In this document: in pieces, positions 13,023 through 27,054 of the stretch
Layout: each line of letters begins with the position of its first letter
Position numbering within the stretch: position 1 is the first letter of the stretch
DNA from: Primula veris
Taxonomy: Eukaryota; Streptophyta; Magnoliopsida; Ericales; Primulaceae
Assembly (NCBI GenBank): GCA_963682055.1
Contig: OY821750.1
Span: forward strand, 1,738,501-1,802,500
Reading direction: 5' to 3'
Length of the DNA stretch: 64,000 nt
Notes under the pieces: generated by a model
What the model was told of the DNA's origin: nothing
Seen by the model: the letters and a program-made list of their open reading frames with translations, nothing else
Databases searched by the model: none
Program-made: the position numbers and the translations under genes

Positions 13023-13641
13023 TTGCTCCAGGTTACTGATATATTATATTTAAGTTCCAAAAATAATAAAATTTTCCCAATGTCTTGGAACATAAATAAT
13101 ATATCAATTACAGAAAAGGTTGCAAAAATCAAGAAAGTTTCTATAGTGAAATGGCTAAATCCTCCAACTGGGTATGTGAAAATTAACACTGATGGATGCT
13201 ATAAATCTTCTTCAAATTCTAGTGGTGTATGTGGATTAATTAGAGGTTTTAAAGGAAATTTTATCTATGGTTTCCAAGCCATGGTGACAAGTCAATCAGC
13301 TATAGAATCAGAAGCTAAAGCAATTCTATTTATGCTACAATTATCGTATGGAGAACTTTATTCTAGAAAGTGATTCACTACAATTGGTTAATATTATTAC
13401 AAAAAATATAGCAGCTCCTTGTCATATTAGATCTATTATGGACGAGATCAAGAATAAACTAGAGGGCAAAGATTACCTGATGAATCACGTAGTACGAGAG
13501 GCCAATAGCGCAGCAAATACTTTAGCAAATCTCGGCTGCAAAGAAGGATTCAAAAAATTCTATAAAAAAGAAGATTTAACTCAAAAATTGAAGAATATCA
13601 TAGATTTGGAAGTCAATGGGCTTCCAAACCTACGTTTTTGA
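13023..13641 (+). pseudogene. LINE C-terminal RNase H (RVT_3-type) fragment in two frames
   Basis: The first frame contains VKINTDGCYK, GLIRGFKGNF and ESEAKAILFML. The second, overlapping frame from 13348 contains LESDSLQLVN and HVVREANSAANTLANLG, the final RNase H motifs. A frameshift near 13350-13373 separates them. This RNase H-like domain is common at the end of plant LINE ORF2. Confidence 0.8.
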
Positions 13642-13935
13642 TGTTAGAAGATGGTGAAAAAAGAGGGTACCTTCGCCGTTGCAGATATGAGCTTTCTCTC
13701 TCTTCAGCACAACGTTTATCATTCTCAGATAATGTATTGGGGGTTTAGCTGCACATGTATATCTGGTCTGTGTTGGGTATTTACACAGGCGTACTCAAAG
13801 TTTTAGAATTATTAAATAAAAGTCTCTCAAGTTGTAAAGCTTTGCTTTTTACCATTTTATTTCCCATTTTTTGTACTTTTAGTGTCACTAATTAATAAAT
13901 AAAAATGTGGGTTTTCCCCACCATTTATATAAAAA

Positions 13936-13951
13936 GAAAGAATTGTAGCAA
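13936..13951. repeat. Right target-site duplication of the LINE
   Basis: Exact copy of the 16-base sequence at 11185-11200, directly after the terminal A-run. Confidence 0.85.
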
Positions 13952-15487
13952 TTAATCAATAACTCATTAGATTATATCAAAGCTGAAAACACTCTCCATT
14001 CCGACTTGATACGGTAGAACGATAAAAATGGACTAAACCATGTAAGATTTCGACTCTCGCGCACATCCCACTAAGATAGGCCAAACGTCACAAACTAAAA
14101 TTTTACTGAAATTCTAGAAACTAGAGTGATCAGGTGATTGAGACCAGATTTTTTCATCAGACACTTAATTGATTAATAAAGAAAATAACAAAAAGACGTG
14201 AAATTTTGCATGAGAATATATAAGAAGTTGGATGAGAATCTAGGAGACTTTGGCGAGAAAAGAAATAACTTATAACTTGGCTTTATCATTCATATCCATC
14301 ACCGAACGAACTAAGAGATAACCCGAATGAGCTTCAGCGCGGGTTTGAGCTTCTAACATAGCCTATGCCCAATCTTTATTAAACATAAATATCGATAACA
14401 ATACAAATAAATTATAGATATAACAGTCTTCATCATTGGATCCATTAAAACACGAGGTAATATTCCAACTCAATTCAATAAAGAATCATCCTTAATCAAC
14501 CAACAAGAAACGAAAATAACCATACGTACGTACAAGCAACGCTAGATACAAGCCTGGAACTTCAAGATTAAACACCATAGCCGAGAAAAGTAGAAAGGAA
14601 TCAAGATAGAAACTAAGAGTTTCTTGCACAAACACCAGAGATGAAACACGACTTGAGATACATAAATAACATAGAAACTAATTATGTATATATACATTAT
14701 CCTATACCAAACCGTGTAATCCATATAGAAGATCACTTCCATCAGTTGAGGTGAGTAAAACATTTACAATAAGCACAATCCCATCAGAAAAAAAGTTCAA
14801 TGCTAAGAGAACATGCGGGCTCAAAACATCGATGAGTGCTCGCTCTATACAAAGATCAATACGAAGAATTTCACAAAGTGAAAGTGTTTACATGTTAACA
14901 GTCCAAGTTCTGGAAAAGAAGAAAAGATATGGTAAAATATAGATCCAATAAATTGAAGAATCATAGATGAATGTAGATGCATACGATCCGAATGTCTGAA
15001 TCCAACAATTTAAAGAATCTTGAATATATGCAACACTCTCGAAACACAAAACGCAATGTTAATCGATCGCTTTGAGTACATTTTTTTCTAAGGAAAACAG
15101 TGTTATGTGGAAAGAGTAATGTGTGTTCCGCTGGTGAGTTAGCATTTATATTTGATTTCATTTCTCTAATGATTTAGAATACCTATCTATTATATTATTA
15201 CTATAACAGTAACATGTTTGATATTTCAAGTCTGATCAGAAACATTATTACGTGACCTGACAAAACATTCATTGTTATTGGTAGCAAATTTATTGGATCT
15301 TGAAATGAGAGGTTCAAACTGGTGTAAAGAATGTTCAAAACTTTATACGAAACATATACTAGTATTAGATTTTCAAGTGAAGGCCATACTAGTATTAGCC
15401 TATTAGGTACTTTTGAGGTGTGGAAAAAAATAATTTGTTAGCACATAACAATTTAAGAGGTTCTTTACTTTCTCTATACATAACAAC
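13952..15487. other. Intergenic DNA, no gene recognised
   Basis: A few chance open frames of 60-75 codons without composition or similarity signals. Nothing else was identified. Confidence 0.4.
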
Positions 15488-15636
15488 CACTACAAAAAAA
15501 CATCAGCTTACCATCATAGTTTTTGTTATTAAATTGATGGTAAAATAAATGTCGTTAAATTTAGCAACAATTTTTGTTACATTATCAACAGTTTTCAAAA
15601 AATAATATGTTGTTATCTTAATTTTTTCTTGTAGTG
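15488..15636. mobile_element. CACTA-type (En/Spm) MITE
   Basis: Starts CACTACAAAAAAA and ends TTTTTTCTTGTAGTG, giving inverted termini of the canonical CACTACAAGAAAAA type. A 3-bp AAC target duplication flanks it (15485-15487 and 15637-15639). The 149-bp interior is non-coding. Confidence 0.88.
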
Positions 15637-15639
15637 AAC

Positions 15640-16350
15640 TGAAGTAAGAACCATCGGAACATGTAGAACTTAATCATGCTATTAACTAAAAAAAACTCGA
15701 ATCTTAAATAATTATCGTGTCTGGAGTTTTAAAAACTCGGATCTTGAATAAGCACCGTGTCTAGAGTTTTCCCCTAAATTACCAGTACACATGAAATCAC
15801 CTTACGCTCGAATTCCGTTTGACAGTTGTTTTTTCACTGCTCGAGTAAAAGACTGAAAGTTTACTTACTATCAAATGATATCTTCTTGTGAGGAACTAGT
15901 TATTCTTACAGAAAATTTTTGACTGAAATTGCAAAGTAATAAGTAGGATGAGTTTGCGTTCCGCTCTGTTTTGTCTTAATCATAGGAAAACAATGACACT
16001 AATGAAGTGCTGAAATATTTTAATCACGGATTGATGTATAAGATGATGGAAATGACATATCATCAACAAAAACGATATCGATAGCTCATACACGATTTCA
16101 TGTAAAGTTCTCAGTCTGTGTAAGTATCTAAAATTAAGTCGTTCATGATAAAGATCTCCGATATATAGCCTAACGCAAGTTCCTAAAGTAGTATGCTAAT
16201 TTATTTATTTTAAAAAATAATTATACAAGTGCTTCTTCAATCACATGATAATTGCAAAGTTTTAACAAATCTTTCTCTAAAGTAAATTAGAACATGTGAA
16301 ACTTTGTACATACACAGGGGAAAAAGAGTTTATATATATAACTTTGCGGT
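15640..16350. other. 3' flank of the WAT1-related gene
   Basis: AT-rich. The part nearest 16351 is presumably 3' UTR. It also has a direct repeat of ACTCGRATCTTRAATAA (around 15696 and 15735). No gene. Confidence 0.4.
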
Positions 16351-19276
16351 TTAGACTGCTTCATCGCTTGAGATTATCCTTAAACTCTTTTTTGAGCTCT
16401 CATCACATGACTCCTCATTATCTAGTTTCCCATCGAAGTTGTGACCAATTGTTTTAACTTGATCAGAATCCAACTTTGATATAGTTTCATCGTTGCTCTT
16501 GCCCCATAGTACAAGATATAATCCGATAACTATAACGACTGCTCCAAGTAATCTGTAAATAAATCTACGATTACTCAGTTCGTGCTTAGTTTATATTTAC
16601 ATTTGATCATCCCTCAAGAGTTCAAATAGTATTTACAGTGATCATTGCAAGTAATCAAAACTGTGTTTTTACCTTCCCAAGTACAGTTGCTCAGATAGAA
16701 AAAAATAACCGAATATGGCCACCATCACCATACTTAAAGGGTTAAAAGCAGTTACAAAAACGGGTCCTTTTGTCTGCATAATTAGTCCTGAAATGTAGTA
16801 ACTAAGGCCGGAGCAGACCACCCCCTATATCCAAATACAAAAATGAATCCAAAATTTGTCTTAATTAAAAAGTTATTTCAGTATTTAAGTAGGTATTGAT
16901 TACGAGATGGCAGGACTGTAAATATGAAAGTGATATATCTTCTTGATTTAGTCATCTCTAGTAATTCCTTCACGACTAATTTACTCGACAAACTTTTTCT
17001 GTCAGTAGTTTGTCATGATAGGATTTAAATCAGGAATATTGACTTTAGCGACTTATTTTTCATCACTATTGTAGTTGTATGAACAATGAACATTCATGTT
17101 GCAATGGGCAGATTTTGTGAAAAATATTATGTTTTAGTAAAGTTATTGCAAAAACGGTCTGGCTACACTTTTACTTTTAAAATCGCTGATGAGGAACAAA
17201 TAAGTTTCTTACACCATAAACTGCACTCAGTAGTTTCATATCCCATTTCAATGCCCAAACCGACATTTTCCCCTCTTCCATTATAAAGGTCAGTATAGCT
17301 CCTTGTAGCGTACCAGACAAGCATATTAAGGAGGTAAGAGACAGGCCAGCCGGATACGATTTCAATGTATATGCCTGCAAAACATAGATAAATCAAATGT
17401 ATACATACATATTACAAGATATAGCGGTATCTTTCAAGTTTTATGTTAAGAACTTATTTGGATGCATTCTTTACGCGAAATGTTCCTTGTTTTGAAACCG
17501 ATGCCTTATTTGGTTGCAGGCTATTTCAACTTAAGACTTCTAGTTTTTCAAATAGAAAACACCAAAAAGGCTCAAGTTTTAAGCCAACCAACCAAATGCC
17601 AGTACGATAAATAAACCAAAAAAGCTAATCTGAGACTAAAAATTGCAAAACAAAAACAACATATTGAAATTGTACACTGAAAGTAATCAATAGATCATAC
17701 TTGGAGTATGTAGAAACTACCCCAGCATAAACAACCAACTGATATCATTATAGCACCCTTGATAGGTTCTTGCGGATTCGAGTTATTAATATTTTCGACA
17801 TTATTTTTAGTTTCAGACCATGGCAATCCGATGGTTGCCCCTTTGACAAGTGTCATGATCATAGCCCCACCAACTGTTACCAGTGTTCCAACAATCTTGG
17901 CTTGGCTGTGGATTCTCCTGAAGTTAACCTTTTCCAACCTACACAGAAAATTCACCAAAATTGTAAAATAAGTCTACCCTTCAATATAAATCTTCATTTT
18001 TTAAGATGGTCAGTCAAATAGAGTCTAATAAAAAAAAGTGAGGCTCAAGTTCTGCAACCATAGGAGGCCATAGTAAAAGTTTAAAGCAATGCCAAACAAA
18101 AGAAAGCACTACTAAACTGTAAGATTTATATAAGCCTGAGCTAAAACATGCATCCATTTAGCTTTTCCAGCCTAGGAGATGAAAAGATATCGGCAAATTT
18201 TATTCCAAACAACTCGATATATGACTGTTAGATGACTTATAAGCAAGAAATAAACTTACCTAAAAATCCAAGCCATTACAAATGTTACTGCGGGTAAAGC
18301 GTTGACCATGGATACGGCAAAAGTAGCAGTCGTGTACTTCATTCCAGCATAATACAAATTTTGGTCTATGACGGGCCTGTGATCAGAGACACAATATACA
18401 GATAAGTTTATATTCACATCTATTTACTCAATAAACACATCTCAGTCGAAAACTATATAATCACTCTAATCACCGAGCAGAGAAAATAAAACCGGTGTAT
18501 ACTTACTCTAACAAGCCGAGTAACATTATCTTGAAGAATATGGAAATCGTCAATGTTGGTCTCAGTTTCCTGTACATTTATTGCAGTAATCAGAATAATT
18601 AAGTACAATTCGTTAATACTATATCATGCATAATTATATAAACAAGTTTATTGCACATGACGCTCCAGATCTTTTTTTTTCTAGTCAATAACACCTGAAC
18701 AGCTGAAACTTAGTAACATGTTTATCATAATTTCAGTAATTTATAATACAAAATTTTCTATTAACCTGCTGAAGAATAGTTACAACTGCAGTACTGTCAC
18801 CTTTTTGTACGACCAGTAAAAATGACCTGTAGCTATCAAAGAAACTAATTTACTTAAAAGAAGAAACATAACTGGGATATTAACCATGTTCAACGATTAT
18901 GTGCAAGTGCAACGATTAGATGCACCCAGGCCTAAATTCATTATCTTTTTAATGAAAAAGGATCCTCAACTTAACTTCATATACTGAATATTGGGCTCTA
19001 GAACATATAACTCTGTACACGTTAAGACATGTAAGCGTGCAGATATCAGTATTCTATATTCAATAAAATGAAAAATACAAGTAACTTATAGAGAGACCTC
19101 TCAAAGAAGAAAGCAAATGGAGCAAAGACAAGGCCAGCGACAAGGTTTCGATAGACCGCAAATGTGTAATGACTCATCCCATTATTTAACCCAAATTTAG
19201 CGATTATTGCAATACCTGCAAATCCTACTTGTACAAGTACCACAGCTATGTATGGCATTCCTTTTTTACACAACAT
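16351..19276 (-). CDS. WAT1-related (nodulin MtN21/EamA) membrane transporter
   Basis: Seven exons on the minus strand: 19276-19098, 18569-18507, 18376-18260, 17938-17701, 17374-17213, 16824-16673 and 16552-16351. They sum to 1113 nt (370 residues) with every junction in frame and GT-AG. Family landmarks in order: MPYIAVVLVQVGFAG, YRNLVAG, FFERKLRPTLT, EPVIDQNLYYAGMKYT, FAVSMVNALPAVTFVMA, GAMIMTLVKG, a pair of EamA repeats, GVVCSGLSYYI, KGPVFVTAFNPL, and ILGA-like LLGAVVIVIGLYLVLWGK. The C-tail is serine/acid-rich. About ten membrane helices are expected. The family includes vacuolar auxin and amino-acid exporters; the substrate here is unknown. The intron between exons 4 and 5 holds a short inverted-repeat insert. 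A TATA box lies at 19342-19348. Confidence 0.93.
17503..17600. mobile_element. Short foldback (MITE-like) insert in WAT1 intron
   Basis: The left end GCCTTATTTGGTTGCAGG and right end CCAACCAACCAAATGCC form imperfect inverted termini of the TTTGGTTG/CAACCAAA type, which recurs in several introns of this window. Non-coding, about 100 bp. Confidence 0.45.
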
Positions 19277-19341
19277 TTTGGACTCACTTTTTACCTTAAG
19301 TTTTTACTATTGCTCCTCATAAGTCATATCTACTCTCTCAC

Positions 19342-19348
19342 TATATAA
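19342..19348 (-). promoter_or_regulatory. TATA box of the WAT1-related gene
   Basis: The minus strand reads TTATATAG about 70 bases before the start codon at 19276. Confidence 0.5.
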
Positions 19349-19399
19349 TGTGTCTCAGGTTAAGAAGATATGCTAATGAGAAGAAAAAAAACTTATATA

Positions 19400-22145
19400 T
19401 AAGTTGTATTTATAGGAAAATTAGTACTAGCTTCACACAAAAGTTACTGGTTGTGTACACATATGTGGAGCAATCCTGTCAGCAGACATAAAAAAAGAGG
19501 CCACAAGACCTTCTTCATCAGATGACATAAGATAATTAGATAAGTATAAATTAAATTATCCAAATATCCATAAACTCATTAAAATTTAAGTTATGCACGA
19601 GCCATGATATGCATGATTTGTATTTGCAGATCAGTCTGACGGGAATGTTATGTCATATGCGTAATGTTTGTAAATCTCGGATTCTCAAACGTCCTATTTT
19701 TTAGCAGCTAGTGTTTTTTATGCAGATAAAGAGATGACCACCTGTTTAAACCTTATGGTTTTTCCACTTTTCAGTTATCTGCGATAGGTTATTGTTTTTA
19801 CCTGATTTTATTTGTTCAGTGAGCCTGTGATTTTGATATAGTAGTGTGTGGTTCTTTTGTTGTTTGGTTCATTATCTTTGAGAACGTTTACGAATGGAAA
19901 CTTGTATATGTTTTCAATTTTCATAATGACAAAAAAGGGCTCTTGCCTTCTTGCTAAAAAGAAGAGGAGTTACATAAGCTGGATTTTGACATCCCGGAAA
20001 AGATGGGTTCTTCAAGCTCAAGCTTCAAGGCATTTCAGCTCAAAGAAACAAGAAAACCTGGTTTTTAAGCTAATCAACCAAATGTAATCGGACTTTCAAG
20101 AAAAAAGCGAAAAGGTCTCAGTGAAAAGCTACAATCAAACATTGTTAAAATATCTATCGTGGTCTTTCATTTGCAATGATACTGCTTGCTCGCAAATTTG
20201 AGGCACTAGGAAAGGGCCTGATTTGTTACAAAACATTTGTGAAATTGTAATTTAGCATGTTGTTAGTGTTAGTGTTAAGCAGGAAAATTTCAGAAAGTAA
20301 TGACCATGTTTAAAACTTAAAAGGTTTAGTTTGCAACCTGGGTTTCACATAGAACATTTTCGTTACATGGTATAGGAACTTGATACGCTGCCGAATCCAT
20401 CTGACTTCCGTCTAATTTTCACAGAAACTGATACCGAAAAGGCATATTTTTTTCCAGTTTTTAACTCGCACATCTAATATTCTTCAATAATTTTTGAAAA
20501 AAAGCCTGTTATTTTATTATTCTGAGTGCTTTATATTTACGAAATACAAGCAAGCGAGTCACATAAAATCTTTGCATCAATAATAGAAATGTATGTAGCC
20601 AAGAATGAAGCACAAGGAAGGAAATTAGTGGTTCAAAATCTAATGGGAAGAAAAACATTTAAGATTTTTACTAAAGTAGTGAAAGAGAAACAAACACATC
20701 TATATCGAACTTCATAAAATTTTCATTATAAATGATAAAAAAGTAATGTTACAGAAAAGTAACAAAATACATACTAAAACCATTTACACATGAGTAAGTC
20801 TATTCGACATCAAAGTCATTCGCTAAATCAAATATTGAGCAAACAACTATCAGAATGTGTCAAATTGACAAATTATTTTATATATACAACTTTTTGTACT
20901 CCAATAATTTTCTTTCTTTTTATAAGGTGATGGTGGAATAATATTTGGATTTACTTGTCGTATTAAAAATGCTATCCTTCTCATACATTCACAACTTAAA
21001 AGTATTTTACTTTATATTGCTTTTCCCACAAGCACCCAGGTTTCAGTTTATCCTGTTATTGGATAACTTAATGGTTTGTACTTTCATTTTAATTATATAA
21101 TCTTGCCTGAAAAAGTAATCTAACTATTTTCCAGAATACAAAAATGACGACATATGATTATTGAGTGAAGTGGAAATGACACTTTTTTAATCGAGTCTTG
21201 AAATTGTTTCATATCCGTGTTTCTTTCGGAATATGTGGTTGAAACTTTTTAATTTTTATACACTTTTACAATTTACAATACTCACTATACAAAATCACAT
21301 TATATATTTGCCCTTGCGCGTAACATTGTGACAAGGAAAATGTGGTCTGTAAGAATAAATCGATTGTTATCTGTTGATTTGAAGTCACCGACTTAGCAAT
21401 TCTTTCTTGGCCGAGAAAAAAATTGACCTTTCTCGAAAGATTGTGGACGCAAGTAAGCTTGTTCTGTATTCTATAATCTAAATGAAACGCACACCAATGC
21501 AATTGCTAACAAAAGATGTATGTTATGTAGCAAGAACTAGAGTAGCTAATCACAGTATTTAAAGTATAATCAATTGCTATTAATATTTAAAGCCAAGGGT
21601 CCTTCAGCAAACAAACCACTAAAAACGCAAGAAACCAACTATTTTAACAAGGTCAATATTTTATGCCTTGCTTTTCATGACAAAGTAATAACGAAACTGG
21701 GACGAAACTAAATTGACACTGCGAATAATACTCTCAAAAAAGCCAATTAAACCCCTCATTTTATTATGTGAGGTAGCATTTTTCTATAATGACTTTCATT
21801 TGCGAAATGGGCAAAAAACAGTAAAATAGGAACATAGAATACTTAACGAAATAAGGATAAGCCACTCGGAGCGGAGGGGGTATTTCAATCTTTAACGAAG
21901 AGAAACGGTGAATAGATTGCTACCAATTCATACGACTTAAGGTCTTTCATCGTAATAGTGAAATAAATTCAATAACAATATAATCTCCAAAGGACAAAAG
22001 CGGATGAAAACTTGGTACTTGGACTCTAACCATGATTGCAACACAACAAAACTATCCTGAAGATAAACAGGTTCGGAAATACACAAAAAGAACTCAAAAG
22101 ACAAATTTCCAAAATCATCACTGGACTAATATAGATAATGCAGCC
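19400..22145. other. Long intergenic region, no gene recognised
   Basis: AT-rich with only chance frames. A TTTGGTTG-type degenerate repeat lies near 19970-20085. No RNA gene seen. Confidence 0.4.
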
Positions 22146-23785
<1,640 letters not shown>

Positions 23786-24324
23786 TCATTAACCTTTACA
23801 GTCTTTCGGCAAATTTTTAAAATGTAACAGTTGCAAACAAATGAAACCCGCAAGGAACACAAACAGGCTCTCTAATGATAATAAACTGTGACATCGTAAA
23901 ACCGGGAAATGTCCACCCTAAAGTATGTACATAAAAACCTTGTTGAAAGCAGAGCCCATAACTTAGACCAGGAACCAAAAGTCAGCCAAAGAAGGTGCAA
24001 AATACTGGCAACAACTATGCCCATAATATCATAATTTTCTCATGGATCCCCTCCGAAAGAGGAGGGAGATAATTAAGGCTGGGCCAATGTGGAACATGTA
24101 AAAGAATATGAGAAATAAATTTGGGGAGGAATTTCAAGGACCTAATCTTCTTATAAGTCTATTTAAGCTTGTTTGGAACACAGAATGAATACATGATTAT
24201 AATGACTACCAGTAAATTTCATAAAGCACACATAAAAAGCAGAGAATTATCTGAAAGCATCAAAGGATCTACAGTCTACACCATGAATATGCAATATATA
24301 CTCATTTCCTACACTTCTCAGCAA

Positions 24325-24470
24325 GGCCTATTTGGTTGCACCCTTTTAACTATCTATTTTTGGTTTTCGAGTACGAGCTAGACTGCATTTCCATGACCAG
24401 CTAAAAAGCGGGTTTTTTTCAGGCTTTTTGCTTGGGAAAGCTAAAATTTAAATCAGCAACCAATCAAGCC
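24325..24470. mobile_element. Short foldback (MITE-like) element with TTTGGTTG termini
   Basis: The left end GGCCTATTTGGTTGC and the reverse complement of the right end GGCTTGATTGGTTGC match at 12 of 15 positions. It lies within the RPS15A leader intron, is 146 bp long and is non-coding. No convincing target duplication was found. Confidence 0.55.
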
Positions 24471-24689
24471 ATATAGTCTCTATCACTGCATATTAAATAA
24501 CTGCAACTCATGAAATTCATTTTATAAATGCCATAAAAACACAACTGTTAATTCACTCATTTATAATTTTCTAATTTATCCAGATTGCATAACAATCACT
24601 GACCTGTCATTACACATGGACATTTTTATATTCATACTATTTTCCCTTAAACTTATATACATTTTTTTTGGTAACTTTCCCACTGGAAA

Positions 24690-26860
24690 AAAAAAAGTCT
24701 CACTCTAATGACACATCATAATTAATCAATAAAATTCACACAAAAAAAAACTCTAATTATACATTTTCCTATTTCAAAAATCAAATCAAGCCCCATTTCA
24801 TAACAACAAAAAACCTTCATGTATCAAACCAACTATAAAAATCATAATCCAATACACAATTTTATATCCATGTTTTTTTCCTTTCAACTTATTCACTAGG
24901 AAAAAAATACCCAGTCTCACGCTACTAAACATATTTTCCTCTTTCAACGATCAAATCAATCCCCATTTCATAACAATAAAAAAAAACTTCAAATATCAAA
25001 CCAACTATCAAAATCACAATCTAATACACGGTTTTATATCCATGTTTTTTTTCCTTTTAATTTATCCACTAGGAAAAAAATACCCTGTCTCACTCTAGCG
25101 ACAAATATCATAATCAAACAATAAAATAAAATAAAAACACCTAACTACATATTTTCCTATTTCAAAAATAAAATCAAGCTCACTTCATAAAATAAAATAA
25201 AAAACTTTCAATACCAAACCAACTATAAAAAATCACAATCTAATACACAATTTTATATCCATATTTTTTAACTTATCCACTAGGGGAAAAAATATCACAA
25301 TTAAACACTAAATTTCAAAAAAGTAAAAAAAAAAATCAAATCAAACCCCATTTCATTACAACAAAAAACCCAACTATAAAAATCACAATCCAATACACAA
25401 TTTCATATCCATATTTTTTTAACTTATCCACTAGGGAAAAAAATACCCAATTCACAAATATCATAATTAAACACTAAAATTCAAAAAAGTAAAAAAAAAA
25501 ATCATAAATCAAATCAATCCCCATTTCATTACAAAAAAAAAAAACCCAACTATCAAAATCACAATCCAATACACAATTTTATATCCATATTTTTTTAACT
25601 TATCAACTAGGGAAAAAAAATACCCAATTCACAAATATTATAATTAAACACTAAAATTCAAAAAAGTAAAGTTTTTTTTTTTTTGCAAAAATCAAATCAA
25701 GCCCCATTTCATTACAAAAATATCAAAATCACAATCCAATACACAATTTTATATCCATATTTTTTTATCTTGTCAACTAGGGAAAAAAAATACCCAATTC
25801 ACAAATATTATAATTAAACATTATAACTCAAAAAAGTAAAGTTTTTTTTTGCAAAAATCAAATCAATCCCCATTTCATTACAAAAAAAAAACCCAACTAT
25901 CAAAATCACAATCCAATACACAAATTTATATCCATATTTTTTTAACTTATCAACTAGGGGGAAAAAAATACCCAATTCACAAATATTATAATTAAACATT
26001 ATAACTCAAAAAAGAAAAGGTTTGTTTTTGCAAAAATCAAATCAATCCCCATTTCATTACAAAAAAAACCCAACTACCAAAATCACAATCCAATACACAA
26101 ATTTATATCCATATTTTTTTAACTTATCAACTAGGGAAAAAAATACCCAATTCACAAATATTATAATTAAACATTGTAACTCAAAAAAGAAAAGGTTTGT
26201 TTTTGCAAAAATCAAATCAATCCCCATTTCATTACAAAAAAAACCCAACTATCAAAATCACAATCCAATACACAAATTTATATCCATATTTTTTTAACTT
26301 ATCAACTAGGGAAAAAAATACCCAATTCACAAATATTATAATTAAACATTATAACTCAAAAAAGAAAAGGTTTGTTTTTGCAAAAATCAAATCAATCCCC
26401 ATTTCATTACAAAAAAAAAACCCAACTATCAAAATCACAATCCAATACACAATTTAATATCCAATTCACAAATACCCAATTCACAAATACCCAATTCACA
26501 AATACCCAATTCACAAATATCATAATTAAACACTAAAATTCAAAAAAGTAAAAAAAAAAAATCAAAAATCAAATCAATCCCCATTTCATTACAAAAAAAA
26601 AAACCCAACTAAAGAAAACCACAATCTAATACACAATTTTATATCCATATATATTTTTTTTCATTTTACTTATCCACTAGGGAAAATACCCAGTTTTTGT
26701 TTTTGGAAAATACCCAATCTCACTCTAGTGACAAATATCATAATTAAACATTCAAATTCAAAAAAAAAAATCAAAAATCAAATCAATCCCCATTTCATTA
26801 CCAAAAAAAAACCCAACTATCAAAATCACAATCTAATACACAATTTTACACTAAACATTT
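24690..26860. repeat. Tandem array, about 12 units of about 150-220 bp (core period 175-177 bp)
   Basis: The phrase CAAAATCACAATCCAATACA recurs at 25554, 25724, 25901, 26078, 26253 and 26430. Spacings are 170, 177, 177, 175 and 177. Older, less regular copies extend left to about 24690, and one more lies to the right. Each unit also carries a CCCCATTTCATTAC segment and an A-rich or T-rich tract. The most similar units are central, suggesting recent amplification there. Open frames across it are artefacts of repetition. Confidence 0.9.
26460..26520. repeat. 15-bp subrepeat inside the array
   Basis: CCCAATTCACAAATA occurs four times head to tail. The same 15-mer occurs once in each large unit, so this is a local secondary amplification. 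Confidence 0.85.
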
Positions 26861-26867
26861 TTACAAA

Positions 26868-26874
26868 CACACAA

Positions 26875-26905
<31 letters not shown>

Positions 26906-26908
26906 CAT
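26868..26908. repeat. CA/TA microsatellite
   Basis: A run of CA dinucleotides passes into about nine TA dinucleotides, at the promoter-proximal end of the leader intron. Confidence 0.8.
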
Positions 26909-26948
26909 ATTAGTATAAAAAAGTAATTATAGAGATGAAATAAAATAC

Positions 26949-27020
26949 CAAAGAGAAGCGACTAAGGAGCCGCAGTTAGATATAGAGAGAGAAAGTTTGT
27001 ATCTCTTAACATTCAAAAGA
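26949..27020 (-). other. Probable non-coding leader exon of RPS15A
   Basis: The minus strand here has a pyrimidine-rich leader ending CGCTTCTCTTTG at a GT donor. It starts about 20-30 bases after a TATA-like site. The exact transcription start is not determined. Confidence 0.55.
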
Positions 27021-27035
27021 AGAGATTTGTGTTAC

Positions 27036-27054
27036 AAACCCTAGTCTATATACT
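27036..27054 (-). promoter_or_regulatory. Telo-box plus TATA, RPS15A promoter
   Basis: AAACCCTAG lies at 27036-27044 on the plus strand. It abuts TCTATATACT (minus AGTATATAGA) at 27045-27054. Telo-boxes near the start site are a known feature of plant ribosomal protein genes. Confidence 0.65.

Larger units (their letters stand above)
11201..13935 (+). mobile_element. 5'-truncated, decayed L1-type LINE retrotransposon
   Basis: The insert starts inside the reverse transcriptase domain (residues reading DNILLS, then a stop). It ends in a short A-run after the RNase H region. Pieces in order: reverse transcriptase (about 11219-11850) with the LDM motif, RQCDPLSS in place of the usual RQGDPLSP, and FADD at 11594-11605; the downstream thumb/connection part in another frame (about 11845-12330); the zf-RVT-like C-terminal part (12419-12712); and RNase H (13140-13640) with INTDG, ESEA and ESDSL motifs. 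Frameshifts and stops separate the pieces, so it cannot make a working enzyme. Endonuclease and ORF1 are absent through 5' truncation. Confidence 0.92.

Noticed and set aside
26022..26457. Open frames of 86-91 codons with repeated peptides
   Set aside because: They are direct products of the 176-bp tandem array and have no start context or family similarity.
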